Source of the DNA: Orthonyx spaldingii
Taxonomy: Eukaryota; Chordata; Aves; Passeriformes; Orthonychidae
Reading direction: 5' to 3'
Assembly: GCA_013397795.1 (NCBI GenBank)
Contig: VZTJ01001153.1
Coordinates: forward strand, 284-64,283
Length of the DNA: 64,000 nucleotides
Shown: piece by piece, positions 46,151 to 58,300 of the stretch
Layout: each line of letters starts with the position of its first letter
Numbering within the stretch: the first letter of the stretch is position 1
Position numbers and translations under genes: made by a program
The notes under the pieces: model-generated
Seen by the model: the letters and a program-made list of their open reading frames with translations, nothing else
Database searches by the model: none
What the model was told of the DNA's origin: nothing

Positions 46151-49100
46151 GGGTTTGGCGCAAGAAGCGATCGCTTTTTTTAGCGCTTTAATTGGCCGAG
46201 CTAGGATCATTCGAAGTCCTCAGAGGGTGCGCAGGACGTTGAGGAAGAGTAAGGGATGACTGGCGTGTCATTCATGTGAATTAAGCGTTGGCCATTGACA
46301 GAAGTAAAACGAAACCTCCCACGAACAGAGCGATGTGTATTCGCAGTGTTACAGAGGTGCGGTGTCAAATCTCCATCCCTCTCGCTCTGCACTACCCACT
46401 ATCCCCTCTCCCTCATACTCGTTCCCGAGGCTTTAATTTATTCTTTTCCATCCATGGGAACACCGATGCAAGTCATGCAAGTCAGCAAAAAAAAGATGAA
46501 AACTAAATTTCAAGTCTAATCGTTGAGCTTCAGTGGTAGGATGGAAGCCCTTAGAAGATACAGTTACTTCAGGGAGTTTGCATCATTCACGAGTGAAGCT
46601 GCTCTGAGGGACGTTTAACGGCACTGATTCCTCATAAGCACTGTCTTTGAATCCAAGAGTGAACAAGCAGTGTGGTACTTTTTGTGGGCCAAATTCTGAA
46701 TTTAAATGTGAAAGCTTTACCAAATAATGAATATTAAAGGCCATTAAACCATATGAAGAACAAAAATGCTTGCTTTTGTCAAAAGTGATAAATGTGTTCA
46801 CCAACTGATTTCTACTCGTCTGTTTTGCAGTTTCCAGTTGTGTTTCTTATACCTCTTAAAACTTGATTATAAATTGTAATGAGGAGAAAACCACAAAGGA
46901 CTAACAAACTTTAAATGTCTATAATGAATATCGCTGTGTAGTGTTGCTGGGTGATCATGCCCACATGGTGTTCACCCAGAGATGACTCGTTTTGGGACCA
47001 GATGAAATTAATCCTTAAATAATGAAAGCAAATAACATGCATATGTGTACTCAGGAAAAAAATCTGCACTCACTTTCATGCAACTAATGTATCTACTTCT
47101 ATTTCTATTGCTATAGCATGCTTAATCTTTTACAGGAAGAAGTTTGCTAGTTTCTTAACATCAATGTTGTCACGAGAATTGAGGTCTAGATATTGAGACA
47201 TGGATGTACCTCCCCATCACCTCAGGCCAATGAACCTGTGAACAGATTGACCCCTGAAAGGTCAGGCAGTCCTAATTAAAGCCTCTAGAACAATGCAGTC
47301 CCAATGCAACTCTGGCATGTTTATCGATGGACAAAACAGTAATGACTTCCTCATGGTTTCTGACTCCTTTAATGCTTGTTATGCTCATTTCTCATACTTT
47401 CAGATGCACAATACACCCACTATAGTCTGCAGTTTGTTCCAGGTTTGCACTGTAAGCATTGTCTTTCCATTCATATGTCTGTAGCCTCATTACTTTTGAT
47501 TAATTCCTGAGCTTGTCTTTCCAGACATTGCTTTTTGGAGGTTTTGGAATAATAAATTGTCAGGGCCACTCCTTGTTCAGTGAGCACCTGGGTTTCTGTA
47601 ACCTTTTTCAATCTTTAGATGCAAGACCCTACTTAGATTAAAACAATTATGTTTTCCAGGAAAGAAAGGGCATGTCTACCCCCCCAGGTGCTGGAAGGAT
47701 GGAGTTCTCTCCCCACCTCGCTTCTCCACACAGCAGTGTAACTGTGGTGTCGTGTTCTACTAAAATAGCTGCCAGACAGGATCAGCTTGTACGTGATTAG
47801 CATGGAGCATCAGAGCCCAGTGCAGGCCTCTCTGCACCCATCCACACAGGGACACAATAAATACTTCATCTACCAACAAAGAGGAGCTGGCAGGCGCTGC
47901 AGTGCCAGAGCACTGAAACTACCCAAACTGGGAGCCAAGCTAGCTTTTACATCCATCATTTTGATCCCAGTATCTCCCATGTATCTTGGTTGGGAATGGG
48001 CCCCTGATGTGAAAAACAAATGCCCTGCTGTGTGTGAAAAGAAAGTCGAAGAAATGGGACCCGTTTCAGAACATTACCACACATTTGGGCTCCCATGCAT
48101 TTGAGAATGGTTCTGTGTAAGTGTATCAAAGGTTTACAGAGTAAGATAAAAACTTAGCTGGAACAGTAATGGATTTGGCAACATTGGGCATGCCCTTGGA
48201 GCACACAGCAGAGATGGTCCCTGCGTGCCCTCAAAAGCCAGCACACTGGGACACCCCCACACATTCCCTGGGGAGTTCATCACTGCATGTGCCAAAAGCC
48301 CACTGAGTCCTGAACATACCAAACCTCCCACGTACACACAGTACTACCACAGGCACAGTCAGAGTCGAGTCCTGGCCATGTGGGGACAATTTAATTTAAT
48401 GTGTGCAGAAAGTCAGCTGAAAAGTCAACAACGGACAAGTTCCCGAGCCGTGGGGCCTTTATGCACAAGCAGCTGGTGCACATTCATTTTAATGAAAACA
48501 ATTGCATATCATTAAATATACAATGCAGATATTTGCTTTCCTTGTTTGAATGAAGACTCTATTTCTAGTTCAAAATGTCTTGCATTACCTCTTCCTTGTC
48601 TGCATATCTTTTTTTTTTTTCAATTAGAAAGTTATTACTGTATGTTTGCATAATCACTGCCTTTTGATGACAAAATGTTTTAGTCTTTCTTACCTTTTCA
48701 CTTTTACTCCCTATTACATTACTGGAGGCTGAGGTTTGTTGAAGTTTTCATGTATGAGATTTATATAATTCAACTGTCTTCTTTTGCTTGAAGACTGTGA
48801 ATTTTCAAATGGATGTCTGATTGACAGGGTCTCCATAAAAATAAATCAAACTCAGCAGTGATTCCTCCCCCTTTATTCTTGCACTTCCTACTTCCTGTTA
48901 CTTATAATTGTTGTCTTGTCCTTGCACTTTTCTTCCACTTGCCTTTATTTTGTCAAAACAGGCCGTGCAAGAGAAAAATGTGGTCACATGCATGCCTAAG
49001 AGATTAATTGACCTTTGTGCCTTTAAGCCTCCTGAGCAGTTCAAGTCAGAACAGCAAAGACAGAATCTGCAGCAGATTTATCCTTCTGGAAATAAGTAAC

Positions 49101-49680
49101 AGGCTCTTCAAAACTCCCCAGGGGTATCTAGTGCCTTATTTCTGATCTAATCATACTCTAAGTTCTGAATGTTTATAAATTGCTTGTAAAGATGAAAGCC
49201 TCGAGTAGAAGTCAGAACTGATTATCTTTTTGTACTTGTGTCTAAGATTGGGTGCACAGTTGTTTCTCGATTGGAGGCCAAAGTCTGCTCAAGGGAAAGG
49301 CTTTGACTTACCAGTGGCAGGGCTGTCCCTGCCCAGTAGTAAAAGCACCCAGCTGAATGAGCCTGTTTCAATCTCACTGCAGTCCTGAGCAAACAAGGAA
49401 ATTAATTCCTGGCCGTCTGCAAGGAGAGGAGCCCCAGCTTTCTCGGGAAGCGTCACTTCTTCCCCTTTATGCACTTTTGAGCACAAAACCTGAAGCAAAA
49501 CGAGTGCAATCGGCCTTGCACTTTCCCTGGATTCCTGTTATTTAGGGCTGTAAATACAACTGGGTGTATTCGGACTTCCTACAAGTAGAAACGGCTGCAA
49601 GAGGCCACGACAAACAGCAGTCAGGGAAATGCAAACGCTTCTTGTCGAACTCATGGACCGGGGTCATCTTTTGTCGCTTC
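46151..49680. other. intergenic region between divergent PRDX1 and AKR1A1
   Basis: No splice-flanked coding segment is seen. An open frame of about 105 codons near 47787-48104 has no recognisable features. A MAF-like half site (TGCTGAC on the minus strand, 46481-46487) sits in a short direct repeat, GCAAGTCATGCAAGTCA. Confidence 0.5.
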
Positions 49681-50160
49681 CCCCCGCGTGGAGCAGCCCA
49701 TCGCATTTATCGCTTCACCGCCCGGCGGCAGCGGCGAGGCCGGGCCGCCTGAGCTTCCCCACGGGAACCGGGCCGGGAGGGCACGAAAGACCAGCGGGGC
49801 AAACCCGATGAGTGCCGGGGAGCGGGGCTGGGCCGGGCGCAGAGCCGTGAGGGCAGCTCGGCCCCGCTGAACCCCCGCGGCTGGACTTTCGCATTTGAAC
49901 CCGCCCGGGGCGCTCACTACCCCAGCCCGCGGCCGGGGCGCGCTCCCGGCGGAAGCGGAAGGGCCGGGCGGCAGCGGCAGCAGTGAGCGGTCGGTACCGG
50001 CGGTGAAGGCGGTGAGTGCGGCCGGGGCTGTGAGGGCTGCGGGGCCGCCTTATCGCCCCCGCCCGCCCCCCGCGCCGGGCGGGCCCGCCCTGCGCAGCCC
50101 CGATAAGGGGAGGTGGGCGCGCTCGGCGCTTCTGGCGGAGCCAAAGTGCAGAGGGGTTAC
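49680..50160. promoter_or_regulatory. AKR1A1: CpG island and TATA-less promoter of AKR1A1
   Basis: GC- and CpG-rich block without a TATA box. Two tandem GCGGAAG ETS-like motifs lie at about 49950-49962, just where transcription should begin. Confidence 0.7.
49955..50011 (+). other. AKR1A1: AKR1A1 exon 1, non-coding (5' UTR)
   Basis: The right end is fixed by a strong donor, GCG|GTGAGT, at 50012. The left end is a guess from the ETS motifs. It would splice to the exon at 52255, which carries the start codon. Confidence 0.5.
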
Positions 50161-52254
50161 TCCTGGTCTATGTGGCAGAAGCGGTTTAGTAGCAGTGACT
50201 TAAGTATTGCCTATTTGCATACGTATACATATTAATGGTATGCATGGCTAGGGGTGTTTTACTGCTGGAAGACTTCTTGCTTTAGGTTAAAAATGAGTTG
50301 TAGCTGTGGGTTGGTGAACCGGTGTAATTTACATTACTCTGGTTGTTGATGCATTCTCCCAGCCTTACACTGTCTTTGAATTACTCAGAGCTTTAATTCT
50401 TTTATGTGAATGTGGCAGTAGGTTGGTGATGTTAAGCCATAACTACATCTTACTTGTCCAGAATTAGTTTGCTTTTATGTTTATGTCTGCCCTTCCAAGA
50501 AGAGGCTTCCAGCTTTTCAATGAACTGAATAATTGTGGCTAGCATCATAAATATGATTCTCCTAAATCCCCTATTGTAGCAAAGAATCAGAGTGGAAAGT
50601 ATTAATTAACGTATTTTTTTCCAGTGTCTGCCCTTCTTATGTGTTCTGTTCTTCCAGAGGCTATAGTTCAAATCTCTCTGCAGTGTTCATATACAATGTT
50701 ACATGAAGCAAGATGGTTCTTTAAAAATGTGCTGATGCTAGTTATTGATTAAACATGTACCTTGTCTTCTGGGCTGAGCTCTTACCTTTAAGATGATTGC
50801 ATAACATGGTTGTGTAAAGCATTTGGTTGGTATCTTATTTGTATTATAGGCCAAAGTGAATCAAAAAGCCTGAAGTTTTTAGTTGTGTTGCATGATGTAA
50901 GAAGATGCCTTTATTTAGGCAGCTAAATTCAGGTAAACAGCACCCACTTGCATGTAACTGGCTACAAAATGGCTATGCAAGCTCAGAATAGAAGAGAATA
51001 CTGTTGGCATTGTCATTCTGCCTTTTCTGACCTCCTACGCCAATAAAACAGACGTACACGTGCAGTTTCGTTCACCAGTGATTGTCTTCAGCACCAATAG
51101 CTGGACTTAGTGCAGATCTAGGGCTGTTAGTTTGGTGTAAGTACTGTCTTGCACCAGGACATTAGTCCATTACAATCCTGATAAGAAAGGCACTCAGGCT
51201 GTAAGCTGTCATCTCAAATGCTGTTTTTTAGAGCTAAGCCTTTAAAGAAAGAGGACAGTGTTGATAATTGTGCATCCCTTCAGGTGCTGGGAGCATTGTG
51301 CAGCATTGAGCAGACCTCACACAGCACAGTGTGCAGAGCCCTGTCTGAAGCAGGGATTGCCCTGTTTTGGTCCCTTGAACTGCTAGGGAGTCATTTACAA
51401 TAAAATACCTCTATTCATCCTTCTACTGTCAAACAGAAAGGATGCTTGCAGGAGAACTTCCTGCTTTTTTAGATAAAGGTAAGGACATGTAGATGGCATA
51501 ATCGCAGGTACAAAGTGCGAGCTGCCTGCAGACTCCCCTGTTACAGGTCACTGCTGAGCTTATCCTGCAGCTTGTGCATCCCACAGCACAAGGCTGTGCA
51601 TGAAGTGCAGCACAAGACAAGCCTGGACCTACTCAGGTTAACTGTTACAGGGATTCCCAGCTCTTTGGTGTACAATGGCCTTCAGGTCAGGATCACTCCA
51701 ACTGCTCTTGTATGTCTCTCTGAAAAACAAGGGTGCTGTTTGGTGTCTGCTGTTAAATCTACAAAAGTTTACCTTGAGAAGCTAACCAAGAAATTAAAAG
51801 CATAAACTCTGTGTGAACACATTCATCAGCTGGGACCTAATTATCTGAGGAAAATTACAACACCACTGAGAAGGCAGACCTATTTTGGGATAGAGCTGTG
51901 TGACTGCTCTGCTTTGAGAACATCTATTCCTCCTACACAGTCAGATATTCAACTAACATTGCATGCTTCCACACTTGGTTATTTTTGTTGTGGCCTTATT
52001 AAACAAACAACATTAATGATTTTGGATGCAGCAGAACTTGGAAAGTAATTGAAATGAGTTAACGATCTTTGAAGCTCATCCTGAATGCAGTTTCTTTTTA
52101 GCTGTTTGAGCAGAAACATAGATTGTGAGGATGTTGGGACATGCTGTAAAGCCCTTCCTTTTAATAAAAAAAACTTTGCCATTGTGAGTAGAAAAGGTGA
52201 ATTATTGCAGCTTAAAGAATTGCTGCAAAACTCTTTGTTCTTTCTATTCTCTAG

Positions 52255-52350
52255 GAAAAAATGCCTGCAACATGCGACTTTGTTACACTCCACACTGGGC
52301 AGAAGATGCCTCTCGTGGGACTGGGAACTTGGAAGAGTGACCGTGGCCAA
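52255..52350 (+). CDS. AKR1A1: AKR1A1 exon 2 (with start codon)
   Basis: Acceptor TATTCTCTAG, six bases of 5' UTR, ATG at 52261, then 30 codons: MPATCDFVTLHTGQKMPLVG through WKSDRGQ, donor CAA|GTAAGC. The HTGQKMPLxGLGTWKS block is diagnostic for AKR1A1. Confidence 0.96.
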
Positions 52351-55300
52351 GTAAGCAGGGAACAATAGGATATTGTGCTCTCAACTAGCTATGTGTGTTT
52401 GTGCACCTTTTTTTGAAGGTCCCAGATCTGAGGCCTGGATCCTTTATTTGAGTTGTTCTAGTCTTAAGTCCACTGAAGTCAAGTGTGTGTATTTGCATGA
52501 CTAAGGCCTTAAGGCACAAAGACAGTAGATCCTTCCAGAAAGGAAGATCCCTTCAGACTTGTTAACCCTGGCCTCCGGGCAGTGGTGCTCTGGGACATAA
52601 ACCCAGGAACAGACCAATGAATGCTGTTTCTATAACGTGGTACCGGACTCTTCCACTGGTAAGTCCTCAGGCTGCCAGTCTGACCAGACACCTCTCTGGC
52701 TTAGGCTGATGACTCAGCAGAAAACATTATTTTGGGAGGCAGAAACTCTAGTTGTTCTTGTAATAAGTCCTGTTCCAACAGCCAGCCAATGGTTACTAGG
52801 AAAACAAAGAACTTGCTTGGGTCAGCCTGCTTTTAGAATAAGACGACTCATGTATCATTAGGCATTCACTATGCTTGTGAATGCAGTGAATTGGCAAACA
52901 CCACACTTGGAAACAATTCTCTGTGATACTACAAACAGTCTGTGGGAATGTTTGTGTGCTCTGCGGTGTGCCTGCTATTGTAATGCTTCTCCCCCTTGTC
53001 TGTCTTTTCCTTTCTCTTTCCTTTAGTTAAAAGATACATTTTTTGAGGAAGAAATTACATGTACTTCCTGTGAAAAGCAATGTCCTCTGCTTGGTGGAAT
53101 TCCTAGGTGGTATTTAAAGAATTGTGGAATCACAGAATGGTTTGGGTTGGAAGAGACCTTAAAGGCCATCCAGTTTCAACTCCCTGCTGTGGGCAGGGAC
53201 ACCCTTCAACTAGACCAGGTTGCTCAGAGGTCAATCCACCGTGGCCTTGAACATTTCTAGGGATGGGGCACCACAGCTTCTCTGGATTATGTACACCACT
53301 GCATGTCTGTGCAGTAAATGGATGTCTCACTGCTACTCTTGTGTGAGCTTCATGGTGGTTTTTGGTATGTTGGATGACATTGTGCTCATGACTGAGAGAG
53401 AAAGTTAAAACCCTTCACAAGACATGCTATTCTCTCCTGCCAGCTAGAGGAAAAGGTGGGAAACAATTATGAAAATGGAATCTATTCAGAGCCATTTTAC
53501 TGTGGGTTTTCCTGTCTAAACAACTGTCACGGCAGTGGATCTGTTGGGAGTAGAAGTTGTATTAATGTGGACACTGAGTTGGTGTGAAGCTCAGTCAACC
53601 TCTTAAATGAGGAAAAGGGTGAATGTGCAGCTTTGCCACTTAAAACATCAAATGACAGCTGAATTAAGTTTATTAACATGCACAAACTTAATGGTTGAAT
53701 TTCTGTGCGCTCAAAGCAGTTAAATGTGCTTTGTCTAAAGCCAATGTCTGAAACTAAACAAACAAAATTTGAACGTGTTGTTTATTCTGTGAACTAAGTG
53801 CTCTGAGAAAAGTGTGGCCTTAGAAAGGAACTGGGCCAGATCCTGTTTGTGCATAATTTAAACCTAATTCAGTTGGATTTTGCCGTAATAAGCAGTTGCT
53901 ACTGGCAGTTGAACCTCATACAGGATCCAGCCATCTTCCCTGGGTTTCCTCAGAAGTCACTGGGAGTCACTTTGGAATATTTGCTGTCTTCAAAGACTTC
54001 CTTGTAGAATGTATTGAAGGCAAATTTTAGTAAGTGCAGTGAAAAGGGCCAGAGTTACAGAAGTTGCTGCTATTCCTATGGAATAAATAAATAAATTTCT
54101 GCTTATCACTTTTGAAAATTCAGGGGCATAGCAGCAATTTGGCAGTGTCCAGATGATTTACCCTTAAAAGGACATGATGTAGTTCAGGGATGATAATTGC
54201 TGTTATGAATTAAAGACTAGGGGCCAAAAACCCAGAGAAGCAGAAGAATTAGCATTGATTAAATTTGGTTTAACTGTTTCCCAAGTAGAAGCTATTTATG
54301 AAAAGCTCTTTTGTTCAAGGGCTGCATTAGAAGCAAGTGTGGAAATAGATGGCTTTTAAATTATTTTGGGTAAATATTTTGCAGATTGTAATTCTTTCCC
54401 TTGCCAAGCTTGAGTAATTTCTTTATTACTGCTGTTATTGTTCCTGGTTGTAAACAATCCTTGACCTTGTAGACAGATCTTAGCAGTCCAGTACAAAGGT
54501 GTCATTGCAGCCCGAGTTTGCTAGATATTAATAGGGGGAAAATAATTTAATCTAATTCCATGTTGAAAGACTTTAGAATTTTATAGGATTGACATCATAT
54601 AAAATAATAGGATGTTTTGTGTTTTACATGATCAAATGCTGCAAGAGAAATTTGTTTTGTATGTTCCCATAGGAATATGAAGGAGGGCTGTTGAATGGAA
54701 AGGAGCACAGTGCAGAAGTTTATGAACTGGCAGCATGAATCAGTTCAAAGAGAAATCCATTCAGACAGGAGCATCAAGAGTATCAGCAGCATGGCTTTTT
54801 GATATTGCAGCTGGATTATCTGTAATCCTTTAATGCTTTGTTCTCTTCTCTCAAGTGAGCCATACTTTCAACCTGGAGGATTGATCCCCACCTGATGAGC
54901 AGCCTAGCCTGCAGTTGCAGAGGCTGCTTCTGTGGGAGAGGGAGACACAGGGCTTAGGGAAGTTGTATTTCTGTGTGAAACCTTGGAAAAGCTGAAGAGG
55001 AGAAGTGCACCTCAGAAAACCAGTCAGACAGGGTGTCTTGTGACAGGATTGCAGCTTTGGGCGAGAATATTTAGTTCTTAAAGTTTGTTAGACAATATAG
55101 AGAATCCTGGTTATGAGCACAAAAAAATTCACTACTGTTAAGGGAGGGACTTTAATTCAACATTTGAAGGATAAGTGGTAAACCCCCTTGTTTTAGGGAA
55201 CACCAGCTCTTAAGTTGGCATTACTTATCTGGTGATGTGAGTTCCTTTTCAGCAAACTTTAGTGCAGTATTTAGAAATTGTGATATAGCAACACTTGGGT

Positions 55301-58300
55301 TCTGGTCACAGTGCATCTGAACATCACGTGGAGTCATCATCTGTTTCTTCCCTATTTCCTGTCAGCAAAACTACTGGGACTGCTAAAATGTGTCAACTTT
55401 GCAGGAAGCAGAGGAGGCTGCTGGGCCTTTTTTTTCCCAGTAGTATTGAACTATTAGAGTGCAAATCTCTTCCTAATGGCTTGGGGCTGTGCACAAGAGG
55501 CTCCTGGGTCACTTGAACCTGTGTTGCCTGGCAGTATAAAGATGGCTCATTAGTTTTTTAACCTTGTGAGAGGCAAATTGAAGAACTGGAGGTCTAGTAA
55601 GGGATATTATAATTAATGGGGACTTAAGAGATTCTGTTTCTGAATCTGCCACTGATATTGTGTTCATTCATCTTCAAAACCAAAAGAGGGTGGGTGGCAA
55701 GGCCAAGTCCCTTACTAGGATGTTTAAATGGGAGTGTAGTTCCTTGAACTTTGCTGTAAAGTGAAGAAGAGTAAGTCTCCAGCTGCAATACCTGTGTCTG
55801 TTTTGGGGCAAGCCATTTGAAGAAAGGCACAAAACAGCTGAGGAGGCAGCAGCAACAGTGATTCAAAGTTTGGGAAGGGTGAGTTGTGGTGAAAGGGAGA
55901 AGCACCTACAGTTACTTGGTCAAGAGAGGTTTGAGAGGAGCTGTGCTGGCACTTTGCAAATGTGCAAAAAGCCATCACAAAGGGCAAGCTGTGGATTTCA
56001 TGCCTGGGAGGAATGGGATGTGGCATCAGGGCCATCTTTGTGAATAATCTAAAAGACTTTGAGCATAAAGATTTCAAAGCATTGGAACAGACTGCCTGTC
56101 ACAAGAAGGGCTGTGACAAATGTGTATAGGAGGGTCTGGATTTACTCTGCCCAGCTGCAGGCCATGAGGATAGACTGGAAGATGTCTCAAAATCCTTTCA
56201 GACCTACTTTTAGTTAGACCTAACTTTTTTAGTTCTGTGGGGATGTATTGGTGAGTCACGCTCAAGCTGTGTGACTCAACTTGCCTAATGCAAAGTGAAC
56301 TCACTAATTGTTCCTTTTATAACAGTATTGACAGGCTAAACTAAAGAATATATGGAAAATTTGAAGGAGCCTTTGGCTGTTGTTACTTCACAACACTGAT
56401 TATCCAGAGGCATATGAATCTTCAGCTGCTTCTGTTGTGTTTTTTTTCTCTGTCCCCTACCATGAAATGTATGTACCTGTCTGAAGTTAATCACAAAAAT
56501 ACAAAATTTCCTGTTCAAAAATAGTACTTTTCTTAAACTTACGTCTATATGGTATTATTTTCCCCTCCAAAAATGCCTTTTTTTTTTCTTTTTTTTTTTT
56601 AACATTTCCTCTTGATTATTTTCTTTCTGTGTGGAACAAGAGCTCTCAGTTCACATTAGAATGTCATAGTAGGGTGAGAGTAGTTTACACAAATACAGAT
56701 TTTTTTTGTCAGATCCAAACCTTATTTAAATTACCAGTCCCAGTTCTTCAGTGCTAGAAATTTATCAAAATGTGCTGATAAAGAAATACAGCCTCTTGTT
56801 GATTGTTTTGCAGAGACGTGCTTGGAGTGCTTTATCTCTGGTTTTCTGTGAGTGGTATTTCATTTATGGTAAACTTTGTGCCTGTTTGATTAAAAAAAAA
56901 AGTATTAATCTGAGACAGAAAATAGGGAGTTCCAGACATAGAACATTGCTGTTTTCCCTTTCCTATCCCTCTCCACAACTCTCACCTTTTTGGAGGATAG
57001 ACATTGAGTCTTAAAAGCCTTTACGATGTCTCAAGTGATTTCAGAATTACCCTTCCCTTGACTTTGTAGTGACCTGAGAAATGTCTTTGTCGGGTGAAAC
57101 AAGAACTGTAAGTACCATCCTGCTAGAGAAAAGAAGATTTCACTGCTGTAATAGAAGTGCTTTGTCATCCTGGCTAAGGGAAACTGAGCTACATTCCAGT
57201 TTTCCTCTCAAAATGCCAAAGAAGGCAGTCAGAGCATCCTGTGTCTGCTTTTACTGCACTTCTTGACAAGAAAAACAAATAAAATCCACCAGTAGGAGAG
57301 AGATCTCACATTTGATTCCCCATTGCCTTTCTGTAGCATCTGAAAGCAGGACTGTACACGCATTTGCTTGGTATTACTAATTTTGTCAGCTTTAAAATTG
57401 AAAATGCTGATACTTTGATTAAGCTGAAAGAAATTTCCCTCTAGACTTTGTGGACATATTTTTTAATCTCATGACAAGAGAGGTGTGATCTCAACAAACA
57501 CTTATGGTCCTATTGCCTCAAGCCTTATACACAGAGTAATTTACAGTCTCCCATAGTCTTGAGAGACAATTCACTGAGGAGCAATGTATAGAAATCCCTG
57601 TGCAGATGGGGTGTATTATTCTTTCTATAGTACTTCAGATGGACAGATGTAACACAGAATGTGTGCTCACTGTCCACTGGAAGTTAGGCTCATGACCATT
57701 TTGTAAAATATGTTTCATCTAATGGGAGATGATGACTACACTGGCAGCTGTAGTAATTCTTCATTCTTGCACAATCATCTTTAAAAAATCTTTTTTCAAA
57801 AGCTCCTTATGAGTCCTCACAAAGATGCCATTCTGTGTTTCCTTCTGGTTTCTAGATTTGCTCCATATCTGAGGCCCACATGTGAAGACGTTTGGTGCTT
57901 GTGCTTCATTAGAGCTTTCAAAAACAGATACAGATTTGAAGTAAAGTGCCGTGGTTGACAACCACTCTGGCGTTTGTGTAACAATATGGAGCAAGAGATG
58001 TGTTGCTCTTGGCAACACCTTCTTTGTCAGCAATGTTGAAAGCAAAATGTAAAGCTGTGAGCATCATCAGGAGTATCCCAGCAGTATGACTTTCATTGTT
58101 TTGCAATTGTGAGACAAGAAAGAAAAGTGTTCCATAAAAGAGCATTGTCTTGGTAATTAAGTGTGAGTATCTGAACTAAGCCCAAACTCATGATTCTGGA
58201 GTTAGAAGCTAGGCTCTTTCTTTACTGGGTGAGAGGAAATATATTTCAGGTTTGACTGATGTTCATTTGTCACTTAGGTCAGAAAAGTTCTCTTCCTAAG

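Noticed and set aside
55550..56240. A possible ancient repeat with CR1-like phrases (CATTGGAACAGACTGCC)
   Set aside because: The resemblance is partial and too diverged to call a family by eye. A RepeatMasker search would settle it.
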